From: JAEUMD01 sp050250815
Lineage (GTDB): Bacteria > Pseudomonadota > Alphaproteobacteria > Rhizobiales > Hyphomicrobiaceae
Length of the DNA: 53,325 nucleotides
Direction: 5' to 3'
Assembly: GCA_050250815.1 (NCBI GenBank)
Contig: JBFWNY010000030.1
Location: 1-53,325 of the forward strand
Position 1 is the stretch's first letter. Each line of letters starts with the position of its first letter. The notes beneath the pieces were generated by a model. That model did not search any database and was not told the DNA's origin. It saw only the letters and a program-made list of their open reading frames with translations. Position numbers and translations under genes: made by a program. Below are positions 16,232-24,655 of the stretch, piece by piece.

Positions 16232-16489
16232 ATGATGTCCGCGAAACTTGCCGGAGTTCTCATACTCGGGCTGCCGCTCCTGCTCGTTGCCTGGGGCCTG
16301 CTCTGGCGGCGCCACAGGCAGGTCTTCTTCTTTGCGCTGGCGCTCATCCTGGTGGGCCTGGGATATCTGTCCGCGACGGGTGCTACCGACGACATTGCGC
16401 ATAAGGTGCTCGGCAAGGACGCATTCTCGTCCGCGCCAGCTTCCAATTCCGCGCCAGCGCCACTCCCCTCCGAATATCCGACGAAGTGA
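16232..16489 (+). CDS. Small membrane protein immediately upstream of glyS
   Basis: An 85-residue protein with two membrane segments (about 5-23 and 29-46) and a polar Pro/Ala/Ser-rich tail. GGAGG is positioned ahead of tandem ATGs at 16232. It ends 7 nt before the glyS start, so translation is likely coupled. Its family is unknown, but the location inside the glyQ-glyS interval is typical of related genomes. Confidence 0.68.
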   Translation: MMSAKLAGVLILGLPLLLVAWGLLWRRHRQVFFFALALILVGLGYLSATGATDDIAHKVLGKDAFSSAPASNSAPAPLPSEYPTK

Positions 16490-16496
16490 AACTGAA

Positions 16497-18614
16497 ATGG
16501 CCGAGCTACTTCTCGAAATCCTGTCCGAGGAAATCCCTGCTCGCATGCAGGGCCGTGCTGCTGACGACCTCAGGCGCCTTATCGTCGATGGCCTTAAGGC
16601 ACGCGGGCTGGACGTCGGCGACGCATTGAGCTTCGCGACTCCGCGGCGGCTGACGCTGGCGGTCGAGAAGGTGCCGGCCAAGTCGCCCGCCATTGCGGAG
16701 GAGCGCAAGGGCCCCCGCGTCGGTGCGCCGGAGAAGGCGGTGGAAGGCTTTCTCAAGTCGGCGGGCCTGACGTCGCTCGACGACGCGCAGATCGTCAAGG
16801 ACGAGAAAAAGGGTGACTACTACGTCGCGCGTATCGACAAGCCCGGCCGCTCTGCGTCCGAGATCGTAGCCGAGACGGTCGTGGACGTGATGGGCAAGTT
16901 TCCCTGGCCGAAATCGATGCGCTGGGGCTCATCGCCGTTCCAATGGGTGCGGCCGATCCATTCCGTGCTGTGCCTGCTCGGCGGCAAGGTCGTGCCGTTC
17001 GATGTTGCCGGCGTATCGAGTGGCACCGCGACGCGCGGCCATCGCTTCCACGGGCGCGACGAGATCAATGCCAAGAACTTCGAGGATTACGGCAAGAAGC
17101 TGATGGAGGCGAAGGTGCTGCTGCCGGCCTCCGAGCGGGTGGCGGCGATTGCCGAGCAGGCCCGCGCAATCGCCAGGCAGGCCAAGCTCGAGTGGATCGA
17201 GGATGAGGCGCTGGTTGCCGAGAACGCAGGGCTGACGGAATGGCCCACCGTCCACATGGGCACGTTCGACAAGGCTTTCCTCGATGTTCCGGCGGAATGC
17301 CTGATGTCGTCGATGAAGCAGCACCAGAAGTGCTTCTCACTGCGCGATCCCAAGTCCGGCAAGCTGGCGAACAGGTTCCTGCTCGTGTCGAACCTCATCC
17401 CCACCGATGGCGGCAAGGCGATCGTTGCGGGCAACGAGAAGGTGATCGCGGCGCGCCTGTCGGATGCCAAGTTCTTCTGGGAGCAGGACCTCAAGAAGCC
17501 GCTCGACGAAATGGAAGCCGCGCTCGAGGGCATTACCTTCCACGAGAAGCTCGGCACGCAGAAGGAGCGCGTTGAACGCATTGCGGAGCTGGCGCACGAG
17601 ATTGCTGGCGCCGTCGATGCCGACCCGGTGGACGCGCGCCGCGCCGCGCAGTTGTGCAAGGCCGATCTCGTCTCGGGAATGGTCGGCGAGTTCCCCGAGC
17701 TGCAGGGCCTGATGGGCCGCTATTATGCGGAGAAGGGCGGCACCAAGCCCGAGATCGCGCGCGCCATCGAGCTGCATTACAAGCCCAAGGGTCCGTCAGA
17801 TACGGTGCCCAAGGAAGAGGATGGCGATGCCGTCGCGATCGCGGTGGCGCTGGCCGACAAGCTCGATACGCTCGTCGGCTTCTGGGCGATTGGCGAGAAG
17901 CCGACGGGCTCCGGCGATCCCTATCAGCTCCGCCGCGCCGCGCTCGGCGTAATCCGCATCTGCATTGAGAACGACTTGCGTGTTCCTCTGCGGGATATCG
18001 TTCTCAAGCACTATGTCGCGAACTACATCGACAACGTGTTCGAGCGCAACATCGGCCGCGTGGAAGTACTAGACCGCAACGACCTCGTGCAGGACCTCCT
18101 CGCCTTCTTCGCCGATCGGCTCAAGGTCTACCTTCGCGAACAGGGCAAGCGGCACGACCTCATTGACGCCGTCTTCGCGCTGCCGGGCCAGGACGACCTC
18201 GCCCTCATCGTCAAGCGCGTCGAAGCGCTCGACGGGTTCCTCAAGACCGACGACGGCGCAAACCTGCTCGCCGGCGTCAAGCGCGCGTCCAACATCCTCG
18301 CCATCGAGGAAAAGAAGGACAAGGCGCGCTACGACGGAGAGGTCGCAGGTCCTTTGCTGGCCGAGCCGGCCGAGCGCGATCTTGCGGCGGCCATCGCCAA
18401 GGTGAAGTTCGACACGCAGGCGGCGATCAACGTGGAGAATTTCGAGGGCGCCATGCGCGCGCTGTCGGAGCTGCGCGTGCCGGTTGATGCGTTCTTCGAT
18501 GCCGTCATCGTCAATGCGCCCGACGCCAAGCTGCGCGCGAACCGCCTCAAGCTGTTGAACGAGATCCGCGCTGCCACCCTAACCGTCGCCGACTTCTCCA
18601 GGATCGCCGGCTGA
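16497..18614 (+). CDS. glyS: Glycyl-tRNA synthetase beta subunit
   Basis: A 705-residue beta subunit needed for tRNA-Gly recognition. The N-terminal AELLLEILSEEIPARMQ is the invariant family start. HD-like and anticodon-binding regions follow, and the C-terminus RLKLLNEIRAATLTVADFSRIAG is the characteristic end. Start ATG at 16497 is unambiguous because of the conserved MAELLLEI. It partners glyQ upstream. Confidence 0.97.
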   Translation: MAELLLEILSEEIPARMQGRAADDLRRLIVDGLKARGLDVGDALSFATPRRLTLAVEKVPAKSPAIAEERKGPRVGAPEKAVEGFLKSAGLTSLDDAQIVKDEKKGDYYVARIDKPGRSASEIVAETVVDVMGKFPWPKSMRWGSSPFQWVRPIHSVLCLLGGKVVPFDVAGVSSGTATRGHRFHGRDEINAKNFEDYGKKLMEAKVLLPASERVAAIAEQARAIARQAKLEWIEDEALVAENAGLTEWPTVHMGTFDKAFLDVPAECLMSSMKQHQKCFSLRDPKSGKLANRFLLVSNLIPTDGGKAIVAGNEKVIAARLSDAKFFWEQDLKKPLDEMEAALEGITFHEKLGTQKERVERIAELAHEIAGAVDADPVDARRAAQLCKADLVSGMVGEFPELQGLMGRYYAEKGGTKPEIARAIELHYKPKGPSDTVPKEEDGDAVAIAVALADKLDTLVGFWAIGEKPTGSGDPYQLRRAALGVIRICIENDLRVPLRDIVLKHYVANYIDNVFERNIGRVEVLDRNDLVQDLLAFFADRLKVYLREQGKRHDLIDAVFALPGQDDLALIVKRVEALDGFLKTDDGANLLAGVKRASNILAIEEKKDKARYDGEVAGPLLAEPAERDLAAAIAKVKFDTQAAINVENFEGAMRALSELRVPVDAFFDAVIVNAPDAKLRANRLKLLNEIRAATLTVADFSRIAG

Positions 18615-18716
18615 ACCCGGTCGAACCCGCGTGAGGCAATTGGCGGCTTTGTGCCGGCATCAACCCGCGTGCTAGGCCCGGTCAGCTTAGAAGAACGGCG
18701 GCCGGGAGGATTGAGA

Positions 18717-19562
18717 ATGGCGGATCAGCAGGACGGCCGCGCGCGGCAGATCATGGCCATGATCTTCCTCGAACGGCCTGAGCTTCCCGATCTGGAACGC
18801 CTCAAGGATCGCTTCGGCGAAATCCTCAATATCGGCGATGTCCTTCCTGCGCACGCCAATGCGCAGGTCGTGCCGGCTGACGGCAGCCTTCTCATCGCTG
18901 CGCTTGTCGATACGCCACTGCCCGAGCAGCACTGGCGCGTCTGGGCCGACGGCGCCTGGTGGTGGCCGGAGGCTGGAGACACGATGACCGGCAATGCGGC
19001 GCATCTCGTCGTCAGTTCCGCCTGGGATCACTCGAGCCGCCTCGACGGCCATCTGAAGCACATGATCGTGGTGCGCGAGTTCATCGAGCAGCTTCCGGCC
19101 GTCGCGGTTGCCTGGGGGAATGTGCTCGTTTCCGCCAGCCAGTTCGCGGGCGAGTTCCAACGCTTTCAAGCCGAGAAGACGTTGCCCGTCCGCTTGTTCG
19201 TCCAGTTCCAGGTGTCGGCCGACGGCCAGGGCGGCACCATCCTGTCGACGACGGGCATGGATGCGTTCGGTCTCAAGGAAATTGAGGCGAACCCGGCTCC
19301 GATGGAGCCCAAGGACGCGCTCGACTTCGTGGAGAACTTCGCCGGCTACCTGATGACCAATGGTCCGGTCGTCAAGAGCGGCGACACCATCGGCGGCTCG
19401 GACGAGCAGCGCATCAAGGTGAATTTCGCCCCTTCGTTCCGGGAGTCAGGCCGCGAAGTGTATCTGATCGATTTCGGGCCGGCGCCGGGCCCGCGCGAAG
19501 ACACCATGCGTGAGTTCGCCAAGGGCCTCATGGCGCAAACCTTCGGCAGCAAGCCGAATTGA
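18717..19562 (+). CDS. DUF4261 domain protein
   Basis: A 281-residue protein. The N-terminal IMAMIFLERPELPDLERLKDRFGEI and the central WWWPEAGDTMTGNAAHLVVSSAW, followed by YLIDFGPAPGPREDTMREFAKGL, match DUF4261-containing proteins, whose function is unknown. GGGAGG lies 9 nt upstream of the ATG at 18717. It starts 102 nt after glyS and may be read from the same transcript. Confidence 0.75.
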   Translation: MADQQDGRARQIMAMIFLERPELPDLERLKDRFGEILNIGDVLPAHANAQVVPADGSLLIAALVDTPLPEQHWRVWADGAWWWPEAGDTMTGNAAHLVVSSAWDHSSRLDGHLKHMIVVREFIEQLPAVAVAWGNVLVSASQFAGEFQRFQAEKTLPVRLFVQFQVSADGQGGTILSTTGMDAFGLKEIEANPAPMEPKDALDFVENFAGYLMTNGPVVKSGDTIGGSDEQRIKVNFAPSFRESGREVYLIDFGPAPGPREDTMREFAKGLMAQTFGSKPN

Positions 19563-19722
19563 GAACTGCGGGTTTCCACGAAAAAAGCCGAGCACCGCGG
19601 TCCTGGGGCGGGGCGGCGGTACCCCGGTCCATTTGGCGCGCGCCTCACGGGGAGGGTGAGGATGGTACAGGCACGTGCGGCGGGTTCCGTCGCGGCAGAG
19701 GATTTTTTCAATCGCTGTCCAT

Positions 19723-20037
19723 TCAGCCGCGCCGCAGCGGCAGCAGCAGGAACCAGATGAGGGTGGTGGCTCCGGCCAGCAGCGCCAGTCGCGTGCCAAG
19801 GCCTTTGGGTACGATGCCGGCCTGTATCAGCATACGCCCGCCGATCATGGCGAACGCTATGCCTCCACCCACGGCGAGTATCAGTTGAAGGAAGTCCCCG
19901 GCAAAGCGGCGAGACTTCCCATTGGCGGGGCGCTCTGCAGCGGCCGTGCTGCCGCCGCCACGTGTCATCATGGCGAGGATGAGTGCCGTTGCGACGCCCC
20001 CGACGATGGACACGATCAACTCGTTCACGATAGGCAT
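19723..20037 (-). CDS. Hypothetical small inner-membrane protein
   Basis: A 104-residue protein with three hydrophobic segments (about 5-26, 48-68 and 80-98) and a polar, lysine/arginine-containing loop between the first two. Start ATG 20037 was chosen because the upstream extension is arginine-rich and overlaps the divergent gene at 20082. Not recognised. Confidence 0.6.
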   Translation of the reverse strand: MPIVNELIVSIVGGVATALILAMMTRGGGSTAAAERPANGKSRRFAGDFLQLILAVGGGIAFAMIGGRMLIQAGIVPKGLGTRLALLAGATTLIWFLLLPLRRG

Positions 20038-20081
20038 GGCACCCTCTGGCACTCTCCGCTGGCGGATCTGCGCACAACAAG

Positions 20082-20558
20082 ATGGCACTGGTACGATATC
20101 TGTTCGTCTACGGAACGCTCCTTTCCGCCGCCCGCGGGCCAATGGGACGGTTGGAACGGGCGCGCCTCGGCCGCGAAGGTGAGGTGGTGTCGGCGGCCGC
20201 CATGCGCGGACGGCTCTATGACCTGGGCGGGTTTCCTGGGCTTATTCCAGCTGGCGACCCCGATAACGATCCAGGTGCCGGGCTCGTTTGGGGCGAACTC
20301 GTCAGGCTCAGGGCGCCGGCCACCAGCTTCCTGTGGCTCGACAGGTATGAGGGCGTGGTTGCTCCAGGCGAGGGAGTTGATGCTCCCTACCTGCGCACCC
20401 CGGTCGCGGTGGAGGTCGCACCGGCCGGAGGTGAAGGCGGCCCGACGGCTGGTGGCACCGCGCCGGCGGCGCGTCGGCTGCAGGCATGGGTCTACCTCTA
20501 TCGCCACAGCGTAGCTGGCCGACGCGCGATAGGGAGTGGCAACTGGCTGGAGCGTTAG
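20082..20558 (+). CDS. Gamma-glutamylcyclotransferase-like (AIG2/GGCT fold)
   Basis: A 158-residue GGCT-fold protein. LFVYGTLLS is the substrate-binding YGTL motif, and RYEGV contains the catalytic-site Glu. Members release 5-oxoproline from gamma-glutamyl peptides or remove gamma-glutamylamines; the exact substrate is unknown. An insert at about 108-130 (EVAPAGGEGGPTAGGTAPAA) looks like a disordered loop. The next gene starts 125 nt later. Confidence 0.85.
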   Translation: MALVRYLFVYGTLLSAARGPMGRLERARLGREGEVVSAAAMRGRLYDLGGFPGLIPAGDPDNDPGAGLVWGELVRLRAPATSFLWLDRYEGVVAPGEGVDAPYLRTPVAVEVAPAGGEGGPTAGGTAPAARRLQAWVYLYRHSVAGRRAIGSGNWLER

Positions 20559-20682
20559 GCAGCGCACGGCGCAACGCTTCACTCACGATTTACCGTACGG
20601 TTGGATAATTCGCAGCTTGGCGGCATTGGGGCCGCTTGCCGGACGGCTTTGGCCTATCCGGCTTCCAATCAGGACGCGGATC

Positions 20683-21330
20683 ATGATCGATCAGAGGCGA
20701 GTGCGCTTTTCGACGCTGGGTCCGCTGCGGCGGCCCGACCTGCCGCTCATCGTCGAGGTCTGGCGGGAGGATGCGGTCAACGCCCCCTGGGCCTCCCGCG
20801 AATCCATGAAGCTCGCCGGAATCCTGGCAAGCTATGTTCTCAACTCCGATCAGATTGCGGTCGGCGTGCGGGTGCTCGAGAACAACCACAACCTGCTGAA
20901 AGAGGATGTGCGCCGCGCGCTCAGCTCCATGACGATCTTCGGCCTGGTCGAGGCCTTCAGCATCGAGGGCGACGACATCCGTGTGGCCTTGCGCCTGTCG
21001 AGCCTTCAGCTCGTGCGCATTCTCGAGATGAAGCGCACGTTGGCGACGCTCACCGGAACGACGAGCGAGGGGCTTGATTGCGCCAACCTGCTCAAGCCGA
21101 GCGGACACGTTGTGGCAATGGTCAAGGGTGGCGCATCCGAGACGTCATGGGTACCCGATGACGCCGAGGTGCCGCGGACCGCGACCGAGGCACCCAGCGA
21201 CGACGAGGCATACAAAGTGTGGCTGCTGCAGCGCGTCGCGAGCGCACTGCGTGACGAGGCGCGCGACAAGATCGTAAGGCAGGCGGGCGGCAGTGCGCGC
21301 CTTGCGTCGACGCGCCTGGGCTCCAGCTGA
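20683..21330 (+). CDS. Hypothetical protein
   Basis: A 215-residue protein not assigned to a family. It is soluble, with an alpha-rich N-terminal half (LPLIVEVWREDAVNAPWASRESMKLAGILASYVLNSDQIAVGVRVLENN), a central region LSSLQLVRILEMKRTLATL, and a charged C-terminus. AGGA sits about 8 nt before ATG 20683; the open frame upstream looks non-coding. It is convergent with the GST gene, with no clear terminator between them. Confidence 0.65.
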   Translation: MIDQRRVRFSTLGPLRRPDLPLIVEVWREDAVNAPWASRESMKLAGILASYVLNSDQIAVGVRVLENNHNLLKEDVRRALSSMTIFGLVEAFSIEGDDIRVALRLSSLQLVRILEMKRTLATLTGTTSEGLDCANLLKPSGHVVAMVKGGASETSWVPDDAEVPRTATEAPSDDEAYKVWLLQRVASALRDEARDKIVRQAGGSARLASTRLGSS

Positions 21331-21366
21331 CATCGAAGCGAGCCGCCCGGTATCGCTTGCCGGCCT

Positions 21367-21978
21367 TCAGGCCGGCGGACGCGTCGCTTCGTATGACGGC
21401 ATGGCCGCGGAGAAGCGTTCGAGCCAATCAACGAGCCGCGCACGCCCGTTCCGCCAGCGCCCGCCGTGTCTGAGATCGAGGTGCCCCAGCGCGCAGGCGA
21501 GCGCAATCGGCGCGTAACCCGGCGTACCGTTCCAGCCGGGCGGGTTTGCGTCGAGGTAATCGAGACCCGCATCGACCTTGCTTTGCTGGCGCGCAACCCA
21601 ATCGGCATTGCGCATTTCTTCGCTGCGGAACCTGCTTTCGTAAAATACCAGCACACCTGCTTCGGCGATGCCGTCGGCCAGTGCACCGAGTGTGAGCGTG
21701 CGCATGCGCTCCTTGCTGTCCGACGGGAAGAGCCGCGGCGCGTCCGCTGCTCCGAGCGTATCGAGATACTCGCAGATGACGCGGCTGTCGTAGATGGTCT
21801 CGCCGGTATCGAGCACGAGGACGGGGATCTTCCCCAGAGGGTTGTTGGCGATGAGGTCCGCGTTGTGCGGAGGATTGGTGTCGACGTTGACGAACTCGAT
21901 GTTGCCGAGTCCCTTCGCCATGGCTGCGATGCGGGTCTTGCGGCCGAACGGCGTCGTGGGAGAGGTCAGGATCTTCAT
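21367..21978 (-). CDS. Glutathione S-transferase family protein
   Basis: A 203-residue GST. The N-terminal thioredoxin-like domain is MKILTSPTTPFGRKTRIAA, with the cis-proline motif NPLGKIPVLVL and the glutathione gamma-glutamyl-binding ETIYDSRVICEYLD; the C-terminal domain is all-alpha. The catalytic residue could be Ser6 or Thr8/9 (TSPTTPF). A start at 21978 gives the standard length; an open frame to 22353 exists but the extra sequence is not GST-like. The upstream interval holds structured inverted repeats. Confidence 0.9.
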   Translation of the reverse strand: MKILTSPTTPFGRKTRIAAMAKGLGNIEFVNVDTNPPHNADLIANNPLGKIPVLVLDTGETIYDSRVICEYLDTLGAADAPRLFPSDSKERMRTLTLGALADGIAEAGVLVFYESRFRSEEMRNADWVARQQSKVDAGLDYLDANPPGWNGTPGYAPIALACALGHLDLRHGGRWRNGRARLVDWLERFSAAMPSYEATRPPA

Positions 21979-22286
21979 GTCCGTTTCCGTATTGCATGGC
22001 TTGCAGGCAGGGGCGCCTTGTCCGGATAGCACCACATGAGCGGGCGCTACCGGCCCGCGCGAAGTTGCCTGCTGCGCGCTTTCAGCGCAAGGCTCGAACA
22101 TTTTTTGTGGAGGTTCGGAAGGAGGGGACCCTAGCGGCGTGCCCTCAAACACGCCGACGATGCCCGCACACCGCAGCCACCGCTCCTTCCGAGCTAGTCT
22201 TCTAATCCTTTGTGGCGGTCGAGGAATGCTGCAAAACGTCAAATCTGTTTTGCCGAGTTGGGAAACGCGTCTGCCGTGCAGCAAGT
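21979..22286. other. Structured intergenic region between GST and ABC-F genes
   Basis: Both flanking genes are on the minus strand. A perfect 10-bp inverted repeat TCGGAAGGAG/CTCCTTCCGA (22115-22124 and 22183-22192) encloses a 7-bp hairpin CGGCGTG/CACGCCG (22135-22141 and 22150-22156). A separate 7-bp hairpin GCAAAAC/GTTTTGC (22231-22237 and 22247-22253) lies 34 nt beyond the ABC-F stop. None has a clear T-run on the minus strand. The former could be a GST leader structure, the latter a weak 3' end for the ABC-F transcript. Confidence 0.4.
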
Positions 22287-24212
22287 TCATCCGAACGTTG
22301 TAGAACGCGCTTGCGCGTCGGCTGCTTCGAGCGCCTCGCTCGCCTCCAGCCAATCCTCTTCCGCAACAGCGAGTTGCTTGGCGATCCGTGAACGGTCCTG
22401 GGCGAGGTTTTGTGCGCGAGCGCCGTCTCGGGTGTAGATATCGGGTTCGGCAAGTGCCGCGTCGATGCGCGCAATCATCGCCGAAAGTTCACCGACGCGC
22501 TTCTCACACTGGGAGACGGCCTTGCGCAGGGGCGCTAGCTCGGCGCGCCGCTCGGCGGCCATTCTGCGCTGGTCGGCGCGATTTGCGAACGCTGTTCCGC
22601 CGATGGTTGCTCCGGCGCGATCCCCCGATGTCTTCGTCCGTTCGCTGCGTTCCGCGATGAGTTCGGCACGATAGGCGTCTATGTCGCCATCGTAGGTGCG
22701 CACCGTGCCGTCCCTGACGAGCCACAGCCTATCGGCGGTGGCTGCCACCAGATGGCGGTCGTGACTGATCAAGATCACGGCGCCCTCATAGTCCATGAGC
22801 GCGTGGATCAGCGCCTCGCGACTGTCGACGTCGAGATGGTTGGTGGGCTCGTCGAGGATCAGCAAGTGCGGTGCGTGGAAGGCCGTCAGTGCCAGCAGCA
22901 GGCGGGCCTTTTCGCCGCCGGACAGGTGCTCGCAGCGGGTATCCGCCTTGTCCGCCGAGAAGCCGAAAGTGCCCAGCCGCGATCGCCGCTGCGCTTCCGT
23001 CGATTCAGGCATCAATGCCGCGATGTAGTCGTAGGGCGTCTGCAGTGGATTGAGATCGTCGAGCTGGTGCTGGGCGAAATAGCCGATCGTGATCTTGCCC
23101 AGCCCCGTGATCGTGCCCGACAGCGGCGCGAGCCGCCCCGCCAGCAGCTTCGCGAAGGTCGACTTGCCATTGCCATTCTGGCCGAGCAGCGCGATGCGAT
23201 CGTCCTGGTCGATGCGCAAGCTGAGGCGCTCCAGAACGGTGCTCATCGCATCGTATCCGGCGGCGGCGCTTTCGAGCCGCAGGATCGGGCTCGCCACCGG
23301 CTTCAACGGGCTCGGCAGAAGGAACGGCGCTACGCGGTCCTCCACCTGCGCGGCGATCGGCTGCATGCGGGCCAGGGCCTTGACACGGCTCTGCGCCTGG
23401 CGCGCCTTCGTCGCCTTGGCCTTGAACCGGTCGATGAACACCTGGATCCGCCGGCGCTCGTCATCCTGCTTCTTCTTGAGTTTCAGCTCGAGGCGCTGAC
23501 GCTCGCGCCGTGTTTCCTCGAACGTATCGTAGCCGCCCGTGTAGAGCGTCAGGCGTCCGCGCTCCAGATGCAGGATGCTGGTGACGACCGTGTTGAGCAG
23601 ATCGCGGTCGTGGCTGACGATGAGTACGGTGTGCGGATAGGCCTTGAGATAGCTCTCGAGCCACATCGTGCCTTCCAAATCGAGATAGTTGGTCGGCTCG
23701 TCGAGCAGCAGCAGCTCGGGCTCCAGGAACAGGACCGCAGCAAGCGCGACACGCATGCGCCAGCCGCCGGAGAACGTGCGGCACGCGCGCGCCTGCGCCG
23801 CTTCGTCGAAGCCAAGACCGGCGAGGATCTGGGCGGCGCGCGCGGGCGCGGCATGCGCGCCGATGTCGTCCAGTCGCATGTGGATCTCGGCAATGCGTGC
23901 AGCGTCGGTGGCGGTCTGTGCCTCGTCGAGAAGTGAGGCCCGCTCGCGATGGGCGGAGAGCACCCATTCGAGCAGGGTCTGATCTCCGCCCGGAGCTTCC
24001 TGGGCGACGTAGCCGATGGCGGCGGCCTTTGGCATGCCGATGCTGCCGTCATCTGGCGACAGCTCACCCGTCAGCAGGCGCAGAAGCGTTGTCTTGCCGG
24101 CGCCGTTGCGTCCGACGAGGCCGACCTTGTGACCGGCCGGGATCGCAACGGTCGCGCCGTCGAGGATCGGCTTGCCTTCGATGCGGTAGACGAGATCGTT
24201 GATGTGCAGCAT
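22287..24212 (-). CDS. ABC-F family ATPase
   Basis: A 641-residue cytoplasmic protein with two ATP-binding cassettes and no membrane segments. Walker A is GRNGAGKTTLL near residue 35 and GQNGNGKSTFAKLL in the second domain. Signatures are FSGGWRMRV and LSGGEKARLLL; the Walker B regions contain LLLDEPTNYLD and LILDEPTNHLD. The inter-domain linker is rich in Arg/Lys/Gln (ERQRLELKLKKKQDDERRRIQ), and a coiled coil lies at the C-terminus. This matches the translation-factor-like ABC-F group (Uup/YheS type), which acts on the ribosome; antibiotic resistance is possible but not indicated. Confidence 0.93.
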   Translation of the reverse strand: MLHINDLVYRIEGKPILDGATVAIPAGHKVGLVGRNGAGKTTLLRLLTGELSPDDGSIGMPKAAAIGYVAQEAPGGDQTLLEWVLSAHRERASLLDEAQTATDAARIAEIHMRLDDIGAHAAPARAAQILAGLGFDEAAQARACRTFSGGWRMRVALAAVLFLEPELLLLDEPTNYLDLEGTMWLESYLKAYPHTVLIVSHDRDLLNTVVTSILHLERGRLTLYTGGYDTFEETRRERQRLELKLKKKQDDERRRIQVFIDRFKAKATKARQAQSRVKALARMQPIAAQVEDRVAPFLLPSPLKPVASPILRLESAAAGYDAMSTVLERLSLRIDQDDRIALLGQNGNGKSTFAKLLAGRLAPLSGTITGLGKITIGYFAQHQLDDLNPLQTPYDYIAALMPESTEAQRRSRLGTFGFSADKADTRCEHLSGGEKARLLLALTAFHAPHLLILDEPTNHLDVDSREALIHALMDYEGAVILISHDRHLVAATADRLWLVRDGTVRTYDGDIDAYRAELIAERSERTKTSGDRAGATIGGTAFANRADQRRMAAERRAELAPLRKAVSQCEKRVGELSAMIARIDAALAEPDIYTRDGARAQNLAQDRSRIAKQLAVAEEDWLEASEALEAADAQARSTTFG

Positions 24213-24300
24213 GGCCCGTGACCGGGAGGCGAAAGCCCAGACCGTGTGGGTCCGGGGAGAAAGGATCGCAACGAACTCGATGTGTGACGGCGTTCGCCGG

Positions 24301-24642
24301 TCAGCCGGAGCGTGTGAGGAGCGCGACCATGCCCAAATAGGCGGCGACCGTCAAACCCGACGCGATTGCCATGCTGGGCCAGAACTGCACGCCGGCACGC
24401 AGCAGCAACGGCAGCGCTACGAACAGCACGAGCGAGGGCAGGACGAGCCAGAAAATTTGGCTGGAAAGATCTGCGATGCGCCGGGCGTCGCCTGTGTCGC
24501 CCCACAGCCAGACGATGGCGATGAGCGACGTCAGCGGCAACGAGGCCACGAGAGCGCCGAACAGGGTGCTGCGCTTTGCCGCCTCTGTGATAGCGATCAC
24601 CAGTACCGTCGTAATCAGCGCCTTGACGAACGTATCCAGCAA
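24301..24642 (-). CDS. DUF3147 membrane protein
   Basis: A 113-residue integral membrane protein with about four hydrophobic segments. FGALVASLPLTSLIAIVWLWGDTGD is the diagnostic DUF3147 stretch, and FWLVLPSLVLFVALPLLLRAG follows as in the family. The function is unknown. The start is uncertain: a TTG at 24642, giving the natural N-terminus LLDTFVKALI, lies 13 nt after the upstream GYF-domain gene stop, so the pair is probably co-translated. Confidence 0.75.
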   Translation of the reverse strand: MLDTFVKALITTVLVIAITEAAKRSTLFGALVASLPLTSLIAIVWLWGDTGDARRIADLSSQIFWLVLPSLVLFVALPLLLRAGVQFWPSMAIASGLTVAAYLGMVALLTRSG

Positions 24643-24655
24643 GGGCTGCCCCGAC

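Noticed and set aside
22752..23936. 394-codon plus-strand open frame
   Set aside because: Antisense to the ABC-F gene; no family motifs.
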